Source of the DNA: Acidobacteriota bacterium
GTDB taxonomy: Bacteria; Acidobacteriota; Blastocatellia; Pyrinomonadales; Pyrinomonadaceae
Reading direction: 5' to 3'
Assembly: GCA_019639135.1 (NCBI GenBank)
Contig: JAHBSL010000001.1
Span: 62,001-126,000, forward strand
DNA length: 64,000 nt
Under the pieces are notes generated by a model. That model did no database searches. It was given only the letters and a program-made list of their open reading frames with translations, and had not been told where the DNA came from. A program made the position numbers and the translations under genes. The stretch's first letter is position 1; each line of letters begins with the position of its first letter. Shown piece after piece: positions 19,335 to 27,695 of the stretch.

Positions 19335-19364
19335 CAAAAAGTTCAGCGGGCTCCCGCAAGAACT
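19335..19364 (-). terminator. terminator or attenuator between dnaG and rpoD
   Basis: On the minus strand AGTTC-tt-GCGG-loop-CCGC-t-GAACT (19340-19364) is followed by TTTTT (19335-19339). It starts 15 bases after the dnaG stop. It may limit the share of dnaG transcripts that continue into rpoD. A TATAAT on the minus strand at 19371-19376 just upstream could start rpoD transcripts, but no good -35 box accompanies it. Confidence 0.65.
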
Positions 19365-19379
19365 AAACCCATTATACTA

Positions 19380-21224
19380 TCAGATTTCTTTGATTCTACT
19401 AAGGAGGTCGTGGCGTATGCGTGCAAGTTCTAGCTGCTCGGCTACAAGCGCATTCACCAGCCCGGCGTCGGCAGCATTTTCGGCGGCGATCATCTCCTGT
19501 GCAATAGCGGCCAGACGGTTGTCGATGGCAAGTTTTCGGAGCGTGCAGATGCAGTTTTCGGCAGAGCGAAGAACGTCGTCGATAACCTCGCCTGCTTGCC
19601 GTTTCGGCTCTGCGAGCTGAAGCATTCCTGTGATGTCGTGGAGCGTTTCGTCGTCGGAAAAGAGTTCATGCAGTTCATCCGGCGTCGGCAATCCGCCGTT
19701 GGCCATTCGGCTAATTAACGCCTGAAATATCGGCCCGGTCACAAGATCGGCGTGGTCCGTTTCCTCAAGCGATGAAAGCACGATCTCGCATAGCTCGCGG
19801 TCATGCACGATAAGCTCAAGCAGGTGCTGTTCGGCGACGGTCAAACGCGAATGATGAAGCCTCCGCACCTGTTTCCCGATAGAGTCCGGATCGACCGAAT
19901 CCGAACGGATCGAACGCCAGAGGTCTCGCTTGATCCCGTCATCGTCGATGCGGAAAAAGGTCATCGACTGGTCAAACGATTCACGCTTCTGGATCGGGTT
20001 TTTGATCGCCGCGATCGTCGGCATCGCCTCGGCGATGGCGTCCGCCTTTTCCCGCGGATTCGCGAGGCTGCGGCCTCGGAGAGAGGACTCAAGAGTAAAC
20101 GGAAGGAACGACTTTGCCTTACCGCGTGCTTCATTATAGGCCTCGGTGCCGTTCGCCCTGATGAAGTCGTCCGGGTCCTGGCCATCCGGCAGGACGAGCA
20201 CCTTTATCTCAAAGTCCTGCGGCAGAAGGTGCTCGATGGCACGTTTCGCGGCGTTTATTCCGGCCGCATCACCGTCGTAGTTAATAACTACACGCTTAGT
20301 GAAGCGGGAAAGCAGCTTTGATTGCTCAGGTGTGAAGGCCGTTCCGAGGCTTGCGGCGACGTTGGTGATGCCGAATTGATAAAGAGCGATGAGGTCAAGA
20401 TAGCCTTCGACCAGGATGGCGAATTTCTTCTGCCGGATCGCATCCTTCGACTGAAAAAGCCCGTAAAGATGCTGGCCTTTGACGTAAGCGGGAGTTTCCG
20501 GCGAGTTCAGGTATTTCGGTTGGTCATCGCCCATCGCCCTTGCACCGAAGGCGACGGGGTTGCCGTTGATATCGAGAACGGGGAACATTATCCGCCCGCG
20601 GAAGCGATCGAAAACCCGTTCCTTCTCTTCATTTACCGAAACCAGCCCGCTTTGCTCGATGATCTTCTCGTCGGCACCTTTATCTTTCAGATGGCCGAGC
20701 AATGCATCCCACGAATCGGGCGAAAAGCCGATGCGGAACTGCCGCTGGACCTCCTCTGAGATGCCTCGGCCCTCCAGATATTCGCGGGCCGCTTTCGCCT
20801 GTTTGCTTTTGCCCTGAAGCTCCTTTTCCCAAAATTCCAGAGCGATGCGGTTCAGCTCAATGACCTGTTCCGAGAGCTTTTTCTTCTCTTCTTTTCGCTT
20901 TTTGTTCTGTTGATACTGGCCGTCGTCTATCGGTTCGGGAAGCGGCACTCCGGTCATTTCCGCGACACGCTGGACGGCCTCGGGAAAGTTCAGCCCTTCC
21001 ATTTCCATCAGGAAAGTGAATGCATTTCCGCCCTTTCCGCAGCCGAAGCATTTGTAAAAACCCTTTGCCGGATTGACCGAGAACGACGGCGTCTTTTCCT
21101 GATGAAAAGGGCAGCAGGCCATCCAGTTCGCACCCTTTTTCTTGAGCGGAGCGTATGGCTCGATCAGCCGCACGAGATCGGCACGGTCCTTCAGGTCGTC
21201 GATGAAGTATTGATCGTAGAGCAA
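19380..21224 (-). CDS. dnaG: DNA primase
   Basis: DnaG makes RNA primers for replication. The N-terminal zinc finger has CPFHQEKTPSF and FGCGKGGNAF (Cys-His-Cys-Cys). The core includes FRGRIMFPVLDINGNPVAFGAR, then the TOPRIM region with LVEGYLDLIALYQFGI and NYDGDAAGINAA (acidic metal residues). A C-terminal helicase-binding domain follows. The frame is open to a GTG at 21311; the TTG at 21224 is proposed because it places six residues before FIDDLKDRADLV, as in other DnaG proteins (614 aa). A TATAAT on the minus strand lies seven bases before that TTG, so the message could be nearly leaderless. The start is uncertain, the gene is not. Confidence 0.93.
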   Translation of the reverse strand: MLYDQYFIDDLKDRADLVRLIEPYAPLKKKGANWMACCPFHQEKTPSFSVNPAKGFYKCFGCGKGGNAFTFLMEMEGLNFPEAVQRVAEMTGVPLPEPIDDGQYQQNKKRKEEKKKLSEQVIELNRIALEFWEKELQGKSKQAKAAREYLEGRGISEEVQRQFRIGFSPDSWDALLGHLKDKGADEKIIEQSGLVSVNEEKERVFDRFRGRIMFPVLDINGNPVAFGARAMGDDQPKYLNSPETPAYVKGQHLYGLFQSKDAIRQKKFAILVEGYLDLIALYQFGITNVAASLGTAFTPEQSKLLSRFTKRVVINYDGDAAGINAAKRAIEHLLPQDFEIKVLVLPDGQDPDDFIRANGTEAYNEARGKAKSFLPFTLESSLRGRSLANPREKADAIAEAMPTIAAIKNPIQKRESFDQSMTFFRIDDDGIKRDLWRSIRSDSVDPDSIGKQVRRLHHSRLTVAEQHLLELIVHDRELCEIVLSSLEETDHADLVTGPIFQALISRMANGGLPTPDELHELFSDDETLHDITGMLQLAEPKRQAGEVIDDVLRSAENCICTLRKLAIDNRLAAIAQEMIAAENAADAGLVNALVAEQLELARIRHDLLSRIKEI

Positions 21225-21366
21225 GGCTGAATTATACCACTCACCCCTGATCAACGAGGAAGTGGAGCTTTGCAAGTACGCTTTCCGCAGCCGAAAGCTT
21301 GGATCAAACACCTAAAGATGCTTGATTGACATAAATCAGGATTCAAAGTTGGATGGGTTTTTTTGT

Positions 21367-21392
21367 GGCGGAGTGCCGGGTGACACTCCGCC
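21367..21392 (-). terminator. strong hairpin after the amidohydrolase cluster
   Basis: A perfect 9-bp stem GGCGGAGTG/CACTCCGCC with an 8-nt loop begins 13 bases after the last amidohydrolase stop. On the minus strand no T-run follows it, so it is not a classic intrinsic terminator; position suggests that it ends or stabilises the operon transcript. Confidence 0.4.
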
Positions 21393-21405
21393 TTCGGATC
21401 AGCGA

Positions 21406-22764
21406 CTACTTGCGGTCCTTGAAGCTCTCGAAGAGCTCGGTGTGGCGGCTGGTAAGCGGGAGCAGGCGGCCGCCGATGAACAGGTACTTGATGTTCGTCC
21501 GCGGGTCGAGGATGTCGCCATCGGTGACGACGATGTTGGCGTCCTTGCCGGCCTCGATCGATCCCATCCGGTTGGCGATGCCGAGTATCTCGGCTGGATA
21601 AATCGTCACGGCCTTGAGGGCCTCTTCCTTCGGCAGCCCGTAGGCACCGGCAAGGCCGGCGTGATACGGCAGGTCGCGAACCTCGGCTCCGCCATCGCCG
21701 GTCGCGACGGCAAATTTCACACCGGCACGGTGAAGCTGGGCCGGGCCTTCGAACAGAAAGTCGTAGGGGTCATCCTCGCGGACCGGAAGGCTGTAGATGT
21801 TCGTAAAGATGACGGGAACGTTGTTCTTCTTGAGGTCATCGGCCGCCTTCCATGCCTCCTGCCCGCCAACGATGATGCCCTTGAGCTTATTGTCGGCAAG
21901 GAACTTGACCGCAGCACGAATGTCACGCTCTCGCTCGACGGCGATCAGCATCGGACGCTCGCCGCGGATGTATGGCACCATCGCTTCGAGACGAAGGTCG
22001 GTCGCCGGCGGACGAAGCGAGCCATCTTTTGCCGAGGCCTCTTTTGCCTTAGCGTAGGCGGCGGCATCGGCCATTATCTTTTTGAGCTCTTCGATCTGTG
22101 TATCGCGGCGGCGGACGGCCTCATTGAAATCGACCGTTATCGGCCCTACGCCCGGCTGAAATCCGCCAAAGGTGGTGACCCGCGGAAAGTTGATAACCAG
22201 CCCGAATTCCGGCACGACGCTCATCTCGGTCTGCGTTGAACCATTCAGGTTGATGACCGCCGATTGGCCGGCGATGGTTCCACCGGTCGGTGCCGAATGT
22301 ACGGTCGTAACGCCATTGACCCGCGTTACATTTACGTGCGACGTGTGCGGGTTAATGCCGGTGATCGCCTTGGCGTTGGCGTTCATGGAACCGGTTTCGG
22401 CGACGTCCATCGTCGCATTGGCACCGAGCGGTATCTCGGCCAGCCCAAGCGATGTAGCCGCATCGATCATTCCCGGATAGACCGAAAGCCCTTTGGCGTC
22501 GATGCGTTCGGCACCCGAGGGTATCGAGACGTTGGTGCCCACGGCGGCTATCTTGCCGTCGCGGATGACGACGGTGCCGTTCTCGATCACTGGGCCGGTA
22601 ACGGTCACGATGCGGGCATTGACGATGGCAAAGGTTCCTGCCCGACCGGTCTTGTTCTGCTGCGAGGCGTCGCTCTGGGCCGCGATGCCGGACGCGAGAA
22701 AGGCCGCTGCCGCAAGGGCAACGAATGCACTGAAGAATCGCATTGAGATCTTGTTCGAAGGCAT
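21406..22764 (-). CDS. secreted amidohydrolase-like protein lacking the HxH metal motif (first of three)
   Basis: The frame is open to 23004, but only from the ATG at 22764 is there a signal peptide (MRFFSAFVALAAAAFLASG, ending near an AxA site) and no overlap with the upstream gene. The 452-residue product has the amidohydrolase beta-sandwich start (FAIVNARIVTVTGPVIENG), the strand AERIDAKGLSVYPGMID, and the late motif GIANRMGSIEAGKDANIVV. At the place of the metal-binding HxH the sequence is DAATSLGL, and other metal His residues are not evident. The fold is the imidazolonepropionase-like superfamily, but it may be catalytically inactive. It is the third gene in the direction of transcription, 49 bp after its neighbour. 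Confidence 0.78.
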   Translation of the reverse strand: MPSNKISMRFFSAFVALAAAAFLASGIAAQSDASQQNKTGRAGTFAIVNARIVTVTGPVIENGTVVIRDGKIAAVGTNVSIPSGAERIDAKGLSVYPGMIDAATSLGLAEIPLGANATMDVAETGSMNANAKAITGINPHTSHVNVTRVNGVTTVHSAPTGGTIAGQSAVINLNGSTQTEMSVVPEFGLVINFPRVTTFGGFQPGVGPITVDFNEAVRRRDTQIEELKKIMADAAAYAKAKEASAKDGSLRPPATDLRLEAMVPYIRGERPMLIAVERERDIRAAVKFLADNKLKGIIVGGQEAWKAADDLKKNNVPVIFTNIYSLPVREDDPYDFLFEGPAQLHRAGVKFAVATGDGGAEVRDLPYHAGLAGAYGLPKEEALKAVTIYPAEILGIANRMGSIEAGKDANIVVTDGDILDPRTNIKYLFIGGRLLPLTSRHTELFESFKDRK

Positions 22765-22813
22765 AAATTTACGCTTTGGAGCGGGCCGGCAAGACCGACT
22801 CGTTCCTGAAATA

Positions 22814-24214
22814 TTACTTGTGATCGTCGAGGTCCGAATCCTCGATGTGGCCAAGATCGCCGCGAACACGTTCGGTCGGGATACGCGGAGCTGCACCGCC
22901 GCTTCCGGGGGCTTTATTGATATCGAGCTTTTCAAGCTCTTCGCGTTCCTTGGCGAGCAAACCCCGACGTTCGATGTCCGCCTTGCGGTCGAAATAGACA
23001 ACACCCTCGATCATCGTCATCTCCGGGTGAGCATAGGGGCTGAATGGATGCTCCGACCAGATGACAATATCGGCGTCCTTGTTCTGCTCGATCGAGCCGG
23101 TGCGGCTGCCAATGCCGAGTTGGACGGCCGGGTTGAGCGTTATCATTTTCAGTGCGTCCTGCTCGGGCACACCGCCATACTTCATCGCCTTTGCGGCGTC
23201 GAGGTTAAGCCGACGCATCCGCTCGTTCGAGTCGGAATTGATCGAGACATTGACGCCGGCCTTCCAGAGCATATAGGCGTTATAGGGCGTCGCGTCATAG
23301 CCTTCGAGCTTGTAGCTCCAGCTATCGATGAAGATCGAAACGCCGGCACCGTGCTTGGCTATCTCAGGAGCGAACTTATAAGCCTCAAGCCCGTGCTGCA
23401 AGGTGCCGACACGGAAGCCGAACTCCTCGGCGAGCCGGAGCAGATTGAGTTGCTCATCGGAGCGGTAACCGTGGGCATGAACGAGCCGTTTGCCTTCGAG
23501 AATCTCGACGATCGGCTCGAGTTCCATATCACGCCGCGGCGGGACACGCGTCTTGCCCGCACGGAAGTCATCCCAAGAACGCTTGTAATCCCTCGCACGG
23601 ACGAACGCATCACGCATCACTTCGAGTACACCCATTCGCGTCCGCGGATAACGCGGCGGCTGGCCGGGAATGGTAAAGTTCGACCGCTTCGGGTTCTCGC
23701 CCATTGCGAACTTGATGCCTGTCGGGGCACCTTCGACGACGAATTCCTCGACCGGCCGTCCGTACTTGAACTTCACCGTCGAGCTTTGCCCGCCGATGGC
23801 ATTTGCCGAGCCGTGAAGCAGCAGAGCCGCCGTTACGCCGCCGGCCAGCCCGCGATAGATCGCGACATCGGTCGGGTTCAGCACGTCGCGGATACGCGTC
23901 ATCGAGGTGACGGAAAGCGTGCCTTCATTGACGGCATTCATCATCGTATGAGAGTGCGCGTCGATGATGCCGGGCGTCACGAACTTGCCCGTAGCGTCGA
24001 TGACCCGGGCCGTTCCTGCCGGAAGATTTTTGCCGATGCGGGCGATCTTACCGCCGCGGATGAGAATATCGGTATTCTCAAGCGTGCCGCGGGAGGCGGT
24101 CATCACCGTTGCATTCCGGATGAGCACATCGCCGCCTGCCTGTTGCGCGACCAGCGAGGCCGGTAACAACGCCAGGATGGCAAGGCCGAGGAGCATTCCA
24201 ATTCGTCTCTTCAT
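22814..24214 (-). CDS. secreted metal-dependent amidohydrolase (second of three, HxH present)
   Basis: The ATG at 24214 starts a signal peptide (KRRIGMLLGLAILALLPASL, cut near LVAQ); a TTG 15 bases earlier is less likely. The 466-residue enzyme has DVLIRNATVMTASRGTLEN, the metal motif DAHSHT (about residue 88), further His in RLVHAHGYRSDEQ and FRVGTLQHGLEAYK, and the catalytic Asp region VSINSDSNERMRR. GIGSRTGSIEQNKDADIVIW closes the barrel. It therefore looks active, probably on a cyclic amide or peptide-like substrate in the periplasm. Its two neighbours are related but lack HxH, so it may be the only active member of the cluster. Confidence 0.85.
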   Translation of the reverse strand: MKRRIGMLLGLAILALLPASLVAQQAGGDVLIRNATVMTASRGTLENTDILIRGGKIARIGKNLPAGTARVIDATGKFVTPGIIDAHSHTMMNAVNEGTLSVTSMTRIRDVLNPTDVAIYRGLAGGVTAALLLHGSANAIGGQSSTVKFKYGRPVEEFVVEGAPTGIKFAMGENPKRSNFTIPGQPPRYPRTRMGVLEVMRDAFVRARDYKRSWDDFRAGKTRVPPRRDMELEPIVEILEGKRLVHAHGYRSDEQLNLLRLAEEFGFRVGTLQHGLEAYKFAPEIAKHGAGVSIFIDSWSYKLEGYDATPYNAYMLWKAGVNVSINSDSNERMRRLNLDAAKAMKYGGVPEQDALKMITLNPAVQLGIGSRTGSIEQNKDADIVIWSEHPFSPYAHPEMTMIEGVVYFDRKADIERRGLLAKEREELEKLDINKAPGSGGAAPRIPTERVRGDLGHIEDSDLDDHK

Positions 24215-24253
24215 ATTCGATCTGTCCAAATGAAAAGTTAAGTCCGAGAAAAC

Positions 24254-25879
24254 CTAGGGAACACGCGTTCCGCTGAAGGGCACTGCCCCTTGCGGCGAAT
24301 CGATCGAGCCTTCGATGCGGTTTCCTGTAATGGTTCCGCTGACCTGAATATCGATGTTCGCACCGCCAAACTCGACCGTTGCGGCGAAGGATATCCTGTT
24401 CCCGGTCACCCTGCCGTTGCGGATCGGAGCGGCACCGAGTTGCGTCGTCAGGTTGCCTGTCAGAATCTCGCCCTGAACGGTGAAGTTCATAGTGCCGGTC
24501 AGCGGCTGTCCGGGAATCTCGATCGTTATGTTATACGTTCCCGCCACGGCCGAGGCAGGGCCTGTGCCGGTATTGCCTGCGGGGCGTGCCGGCGGAGCTT
24601 TCGGCTCGAAAAGCTTGCCGTCAACAAATACATGCGTGATGACCTTGTCCTTTGCGAGGGCATCACCCTTTACGACGGTCAGGTTGGCGATCTTGCCCGT
24701 TTCGACCGAGCCGGTGCGGTCGGCAATGCCGAAGATCTCGGCAGGCGAGAGCGTCATTGCCCGGACTGCTGCATCAGCCGAGAGCCCATTCTGCACGGCC
24801 ATTGCTGCATTTGCCGAGAAATCCGCGAGATTCGTCATCCCGCCCGATTGGAACGCGAATCGGACACCGGCCTGTGCGAGTTTCGCGGCCGCTTTCGGCA
24901 CTTCGGCACGAAACCGAAGCATTTCGAGGCTTTCCGGGTCGGCATCGGGCGAGGCGGCAGTCGTCCGCTTCGGGAAGTTGAGCGAGAAAAGCACGGCGGC
25001 GTCGATCGCTTTCAAGCGGTCGGCGACCTTCCACGATTCATGCCCGCCGGCGATGATCAGCCGCAGGTTGAATTCCTTCGCAAGGTCGATCGCCCGGATG
25101 ATCTCGATCTCGCGGTTCGCCGTAAAGACGATCGGTATCTGCCGGTCGAGCACGGGTATCAGTGCTTCGAGCGAGGCATCGGCATCGGGCCGCCGCATTC
25201 CACGCGGATTTGCCGCGTACATCTTCTGGAGCTCCTGATGCCGCTTGGCATCGAGGAACATCTGCCGCATCGCCGAGATCGTGCCCATCAGCGAACCCGG
25301 ATATTGCCCGCCAAGCGAGGAGAAAGAAACATGAATTGCCGCCGGTGATTTGACGATCATCCCCGCGACGTCCTCGCCCGCCAAATTGATCACCGCCGAT
25401 CGCCCGTTAAATATCCCCGTTCGCCCAACCGAAACTGCCGTCGTGAATCCCGCGTTCCGGGCCTGCTCAAATTGGGCCTCGCCCGCACGAAGCTCATCGG
25501 CCGCCGCATCCTCCGGACGCAAGCCCGCCGGATATCGCGAGTTTGATTGAGCCGCCGCCTGCTGCTGAGCGGCCTGTCCGCCGCCCGGCCCGCCCTGCGG
25601 CGTTGCCGGACGCGTTTGCAGCCCGAGCGAGGTCACGGCGTCGAAAAATCCCGGATAAACCGTGTGCCCGGCCGCATCGATAACGCGGGCATCCGCCGGA
25701 ACATTCACACCGGCACCGACCGCCTCGATCAGCCCGTCGCGGATCACGACCGTGCCGCGTTCGATCGTCGCACCGCTTACGGTGACGATCCGAGCGTTCG
25801 TGATCGCTGTCGATTGTGCAAAGGCGGACGCGGGAAGCAAAAGAGCCGCAAAAGCGAACAAGAGGAGCTTCATTCTCAT
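24254..25879 (-). CDS. secreted amidohydrolase-like protein with a C-terminal beta domain (third of three, HxH missing)
   Basis: The start at ATG 25879 gives a signal peptide (MKLLLFAFAALLLPASAFAQ); the open frame to 25966 has no support. The 541-residue product has the amidohydrolase start AITNARIVTVSGATIERG, but DAVTSLGL replaces DxHxH. GIADRTGSVETGKIANLTVV marks the end of the barrel domain. After a Pro/Ala linker (PPARPAGNTGTGPAS) about 100 residues form a separate beta domain (GTYNITIEIPGQPLTGTMNF and repeats of 'G.itGn.i.G'). It is the first gene of the operon. Gln- and Gly-rich residues 100-120 (GGPGGGQAAQQQ) form a flexible insert. Probably non-catalytic or with altered chemistry. Confidence 0.78.
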   Translation of the reverse strand: MRMKLLLFAFAALLLPASAFAQSTAITNARIVTVSGATIERGTVVIRDGLIEAVGAGVNVPADARVIDAAGHTVYPGFFDAVTSLGLQTRPATPQGGPGGGQAAQQQAAAQSNSRYPAGLRPEDAAADELRAGEAQFEQARNAGFTTAVSVGRTGIFNGRSAVINLAGEDVAGMIVKSPAAIHVSFSSLGGQYPGSLMGTISAMRQMFLDAKRHQELQKMYAANPRGMRRPDADASLEALIPVLDRQIPIVFTANREIEIIRAIDLAKEFNLRLIIAGGHESWKVADRLKAIDAAVLFSLNFPKRTTAASPDADPESLEMLRFRAEVPKAAAKLAQAGVRFAFQSGGMTNLADFSANAAMAVQNGLSADAAVRAMTLSPAEIFGIADRTGSVETGKIANLTVVKGDALAKDKVITHVFVDGKLFEPKAPPARPAGNTGTGPASAVAGTYNITIEIPGQPLTGTMNFTVQGEILTGNLTTQLGAAPIRNGRVTGNRISFAATVEFGGANIDIQVSGTITGNRIEGSIDSPQGAVPFSGTRVP

Positions 25880-25964
25880 AAACAAGACTTTTCGGTGAAT
25901 TAATGGAACGGAATCTTTACGCAGAGCATAAATCAAAAGTTTCACCCACGCAAAACCGCCCAAC

Positions 25965-25990
25965 AAAAAAGCCCGAGCATTTGCCCGGGC
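25965..25990 (-). terminator. intrinsic terminator of the 26.0-26.7 kb gene
   Basis: On the minus strand an 8-bp stem GCCCGGGC/GCTCGGGC (one G-U pair) with an AAAT loop is followed by TTTTTT. It lies 22 bases after the stop of the gene at 26013-26699. Confidence 0.85.
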
Positions 25991-26012
25991 CGAATGTGAC
26001 GATCGGTTTCGT

Positions 26013-26699
26013 TTAGGGAATTGTTACGACCTGATAGACGGGCGAATACTGCGAGACGGGATTGTTCTTTTGCAGAAGCCGTCCGCGGAGTTCGATCGCC
26101 TGCGGGTTCTTGCCCGGCGAGTTGTGCTGATAGATCGCGGGCGACGAGGTGAAGACTCCGGCGCTTAGCCAATCTTCCGTTCCGGCCGGCCGCCAATCGA
26201 CACGAAGTGCATCGAGTCCCTGTTTCGAGAATTTTATCTCGATCTGGTCGTCGCTCATTACCTTGATCTTCAGTTCCGGGATGATTTCGCCGGGATTGAA
26301 AGGATCGGGATTATCGACGATAAAGCCGAGGTTCTCACCGATCTGCGTTGTGTAGTTCGGGTTCGCCTTGATGCGTTTAACGAAGCCGCGAAGCCACGGA
26401 AGTATTCCGGGTTCGGTCGCACCGGGAAGCGTGATCTCCGGAAAGAGCGGCATCGTCAGGCTCGCATCTTCCGGCCCGTAGATCATCGTTTTCTTGAATT
26501 CAGAAAACGACTCTTTGGCGTCATTTACCTGGTTGGCAATGTTTCGCAGGTAGTCGAAGTTGGTGGCGGCATTGTTCAGCCGGTTCATATCGGCGACCGA
26601 TATTGAGAGTGGAACTTGATATTCAGGCATCTTCTCGAATAAGTTTTCGAGGTAAAGCTCAAGATCACCTTCATTTGTAGGAATTGGTTTTTCTGGCAT
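26013..26699 (-). CDS. protein of unknown function, helical N-terminus plus beta-rich C-terminus, with a 21-bp array upstream
   Basis: The 228-residue protein starts at an ATG with AGGAG well placed upstream. No signal peptide or membrane segment is seen. Residues 30-120 are mainly helical (NRLNNAATNFDYLRNIANQ, AKESFSEFKKTMIYG), followed by WLRGFVKRIKANPNYTTQIG and a short motif ENLGFI. The C-terminal ~85 residues look like a fibronectin-III-type sandwich (IEIKFSKQGLDALRVDWRPA ... YSPVYQVVTIP). The gene at 35218-35871 has the same general plan (length, helical half, 'LGI' hinge, beta half) though little identity, and also has a 21-bp array just upstream. I recognise such proteins as widespread and uncharacterised. 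It has its own terminator and is a single-gene unit. Confidence 0.72.
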   Translation of the reverse strand: MPEKPIPTNEGDLELYLENLFEKMPEYQVPLSISVADMNRLNNAATNFDYLRNIANQVNDAKESFSEFKKTMIYGPEDASLTMPLFPEITLPGATEPGILPWLRGFVKRIKANPNYTTQIGENLGFIVDNPDPFNPGEIIPELKIKVMSDDQIEIKFSKQGLDALRVDWRPAGTEDWLSAGVFTSSPAIYQHNSPGKNPQAIELRGRLLQKNNPVSQYSPVYQVVTIP

Positions 26700-26775
26700 T
26701 CGGAAGTCTCCTTTTGTTTGATTTAGTGGAAGCTCAGAGATGAGCCAAGAAAAAGACGGAGCCCGAAAACACTTT

Positions 26776-27090
26776 TTGCCGTCCCGTCAGCAATTATTTT
26801 TCACCGGTAAACATTTATTGACGACCGGAAAACACCTATTGACCACCGGAAATCATTTATTGACGACCGGAAAACATCTGTTGACAGGTCGCCAACACCT
26901 GTTGACGGGTCGCCAACAAATGCTGACGGGTCACCAACAACCGTTGACGGGTCGCCAACAACCGTTGACGTGTCGCCAACAAGTGCTGACGGGTCGTCAA
27001 CAAGTGCTGACGGGTCGTCAACAAGTGCTGACGGGTCGTCAACAAGTGCTGACGGGTCATCAACAACCGTTTACGACTCGCCAACAAACC
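26776..27090. repeat. 21-bp tandem array, about 15 contiguous units
   Basis: Units of exactly 21 bp run without spacers from 26776 to 27090. The clearest form is CTGACGGGTCGTCAACAAGTG, present three times in a row (26986-27048). Earlier units are of the type TTGACGACCGGAAAACACCT; the first and last are degenerate. Most units contain a dyad, TGAC-n5-GTCA or GTTGAC-n5-G(C/T)CAAC, so each can form a small hairpin. All units lack stop codons in one plus-strand frame, giving an ORF of 143 codons (26740-27171) that reads as the heptad LTGRQQV; GGAAG lies seven bases before its ATG. Changes such as TTG/CTG, ACG/ACA/ACC and CGC/CGT are synonymous in that frame, so translation cannot be dismissed. The array begins 76 bp upstream of the minus-strand gene start. 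Confidence 0.92.
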
Positions 27091-27182
27091 AATTCTCGCC
27101 GTAAAAATTCACCGAAACCCAATAAACATCGGCCTTTCACGCATTTTTACCGAATTTGGGACGACTTGTGACCGCAAAAAGC

Positions 27183-27230
27183 GAGAAGGGCAACGATCGC
27201 GTCTCCCACACCGCAACCTTCGCCCTTCTC
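27183..27230 (-). terminator. inverted repeat with minus-strand T-run
   Basis: GAGAAGGGC (27183-27191) and GCCCTTCTC (27222-27230) form a 9-bp stem with a 30-nt loop; on the minus strand GCTTTTTGCGG follows. It could stop transcripts from the IS element before they enter the array. The remainder of 27091-27500 shows no gene that I can support. Confidence 0.35.
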
Positions 27231-27500
27231 TATTTCGCCGCAGTTCGGTTTTGGGGCCGCCCCGCGACGAAATGCTTGTAATACCAACCGATTTCAGCGA
27301 TTTACACCAAATTATAAACACTTCCCGAAAGCTGTCAACAAAAAAAGAGGAAGAGGCGGCACCGATTCTTCCCAAAACCAGTGACCACCTCTCCCATATT
27401 CGGCCCCGTTGGGTATCCCTAACCATCTCTAAACACGGGTTCGGTGTCAACACACACTTCTAGCTACCGCCGAGCGGCGGCTGTCGATTTCAGTTTCTTT

Positions 27501-27695
27501 GACAAAAACAAATCCGATCATTTTTATAACTGTCTGATTGTGTGGTTCAGATCAACGGTGAAGCCGGTGGCTCACTCATTCATCTCTTCGTGCATATTGA
27601 AAGAAACTCTTTCTTAGTTTCTTTGTTGCCCCTGATGTATGGATCCGCGCTTCTCCTCGAGGAAGAAGGTTGGCTTGGCCCTATCACGAAAACGA
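27501..27695 (-). ncRNA. candidate bridge RNA region in the IS non-coding end
   Basis: IS110-family elements use a structured non-coding bridge RNA to choose donor and target DNA; in IS1111-type elements it is encoded in the end downstream of the transposase. This 195-bp end contains a perfect stem AGAAACT/AGTTTCT (27603-27609 and 27617-27623, 7-nt loop) and a near-palindrome CTTCTCCTCGAGGAAGAAG (27651-27669). The position and the hairpins fit; the guide loops have not been identified. Confidence 0.45.

Noticed and set aside
21231..21236. TATAAT directly before the proposed dnaG start as a firm promoter
   Set aside because: No -35 box at 16-18 bp; kept only as a remark under dnaG.
22493..24166. 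557-codon plus-strand ORF opposite the amidohydrolase genes
   Set aside because: Long shadow frame; the amidohydrolase frames carry signal peptides and conserved motifs and this one does not.
26776..27090. CRISPR array
   Set aside because: Units are contiguous 21-mers without unique spacers, and no cas gene is nearby. The same holds for 35978-36229.
27109..27453. 114-codon minus-strand ORF between the array and the IS
   Set aside because: No recognisable domain, poor ribosome site, and composition unlike the neighbours.
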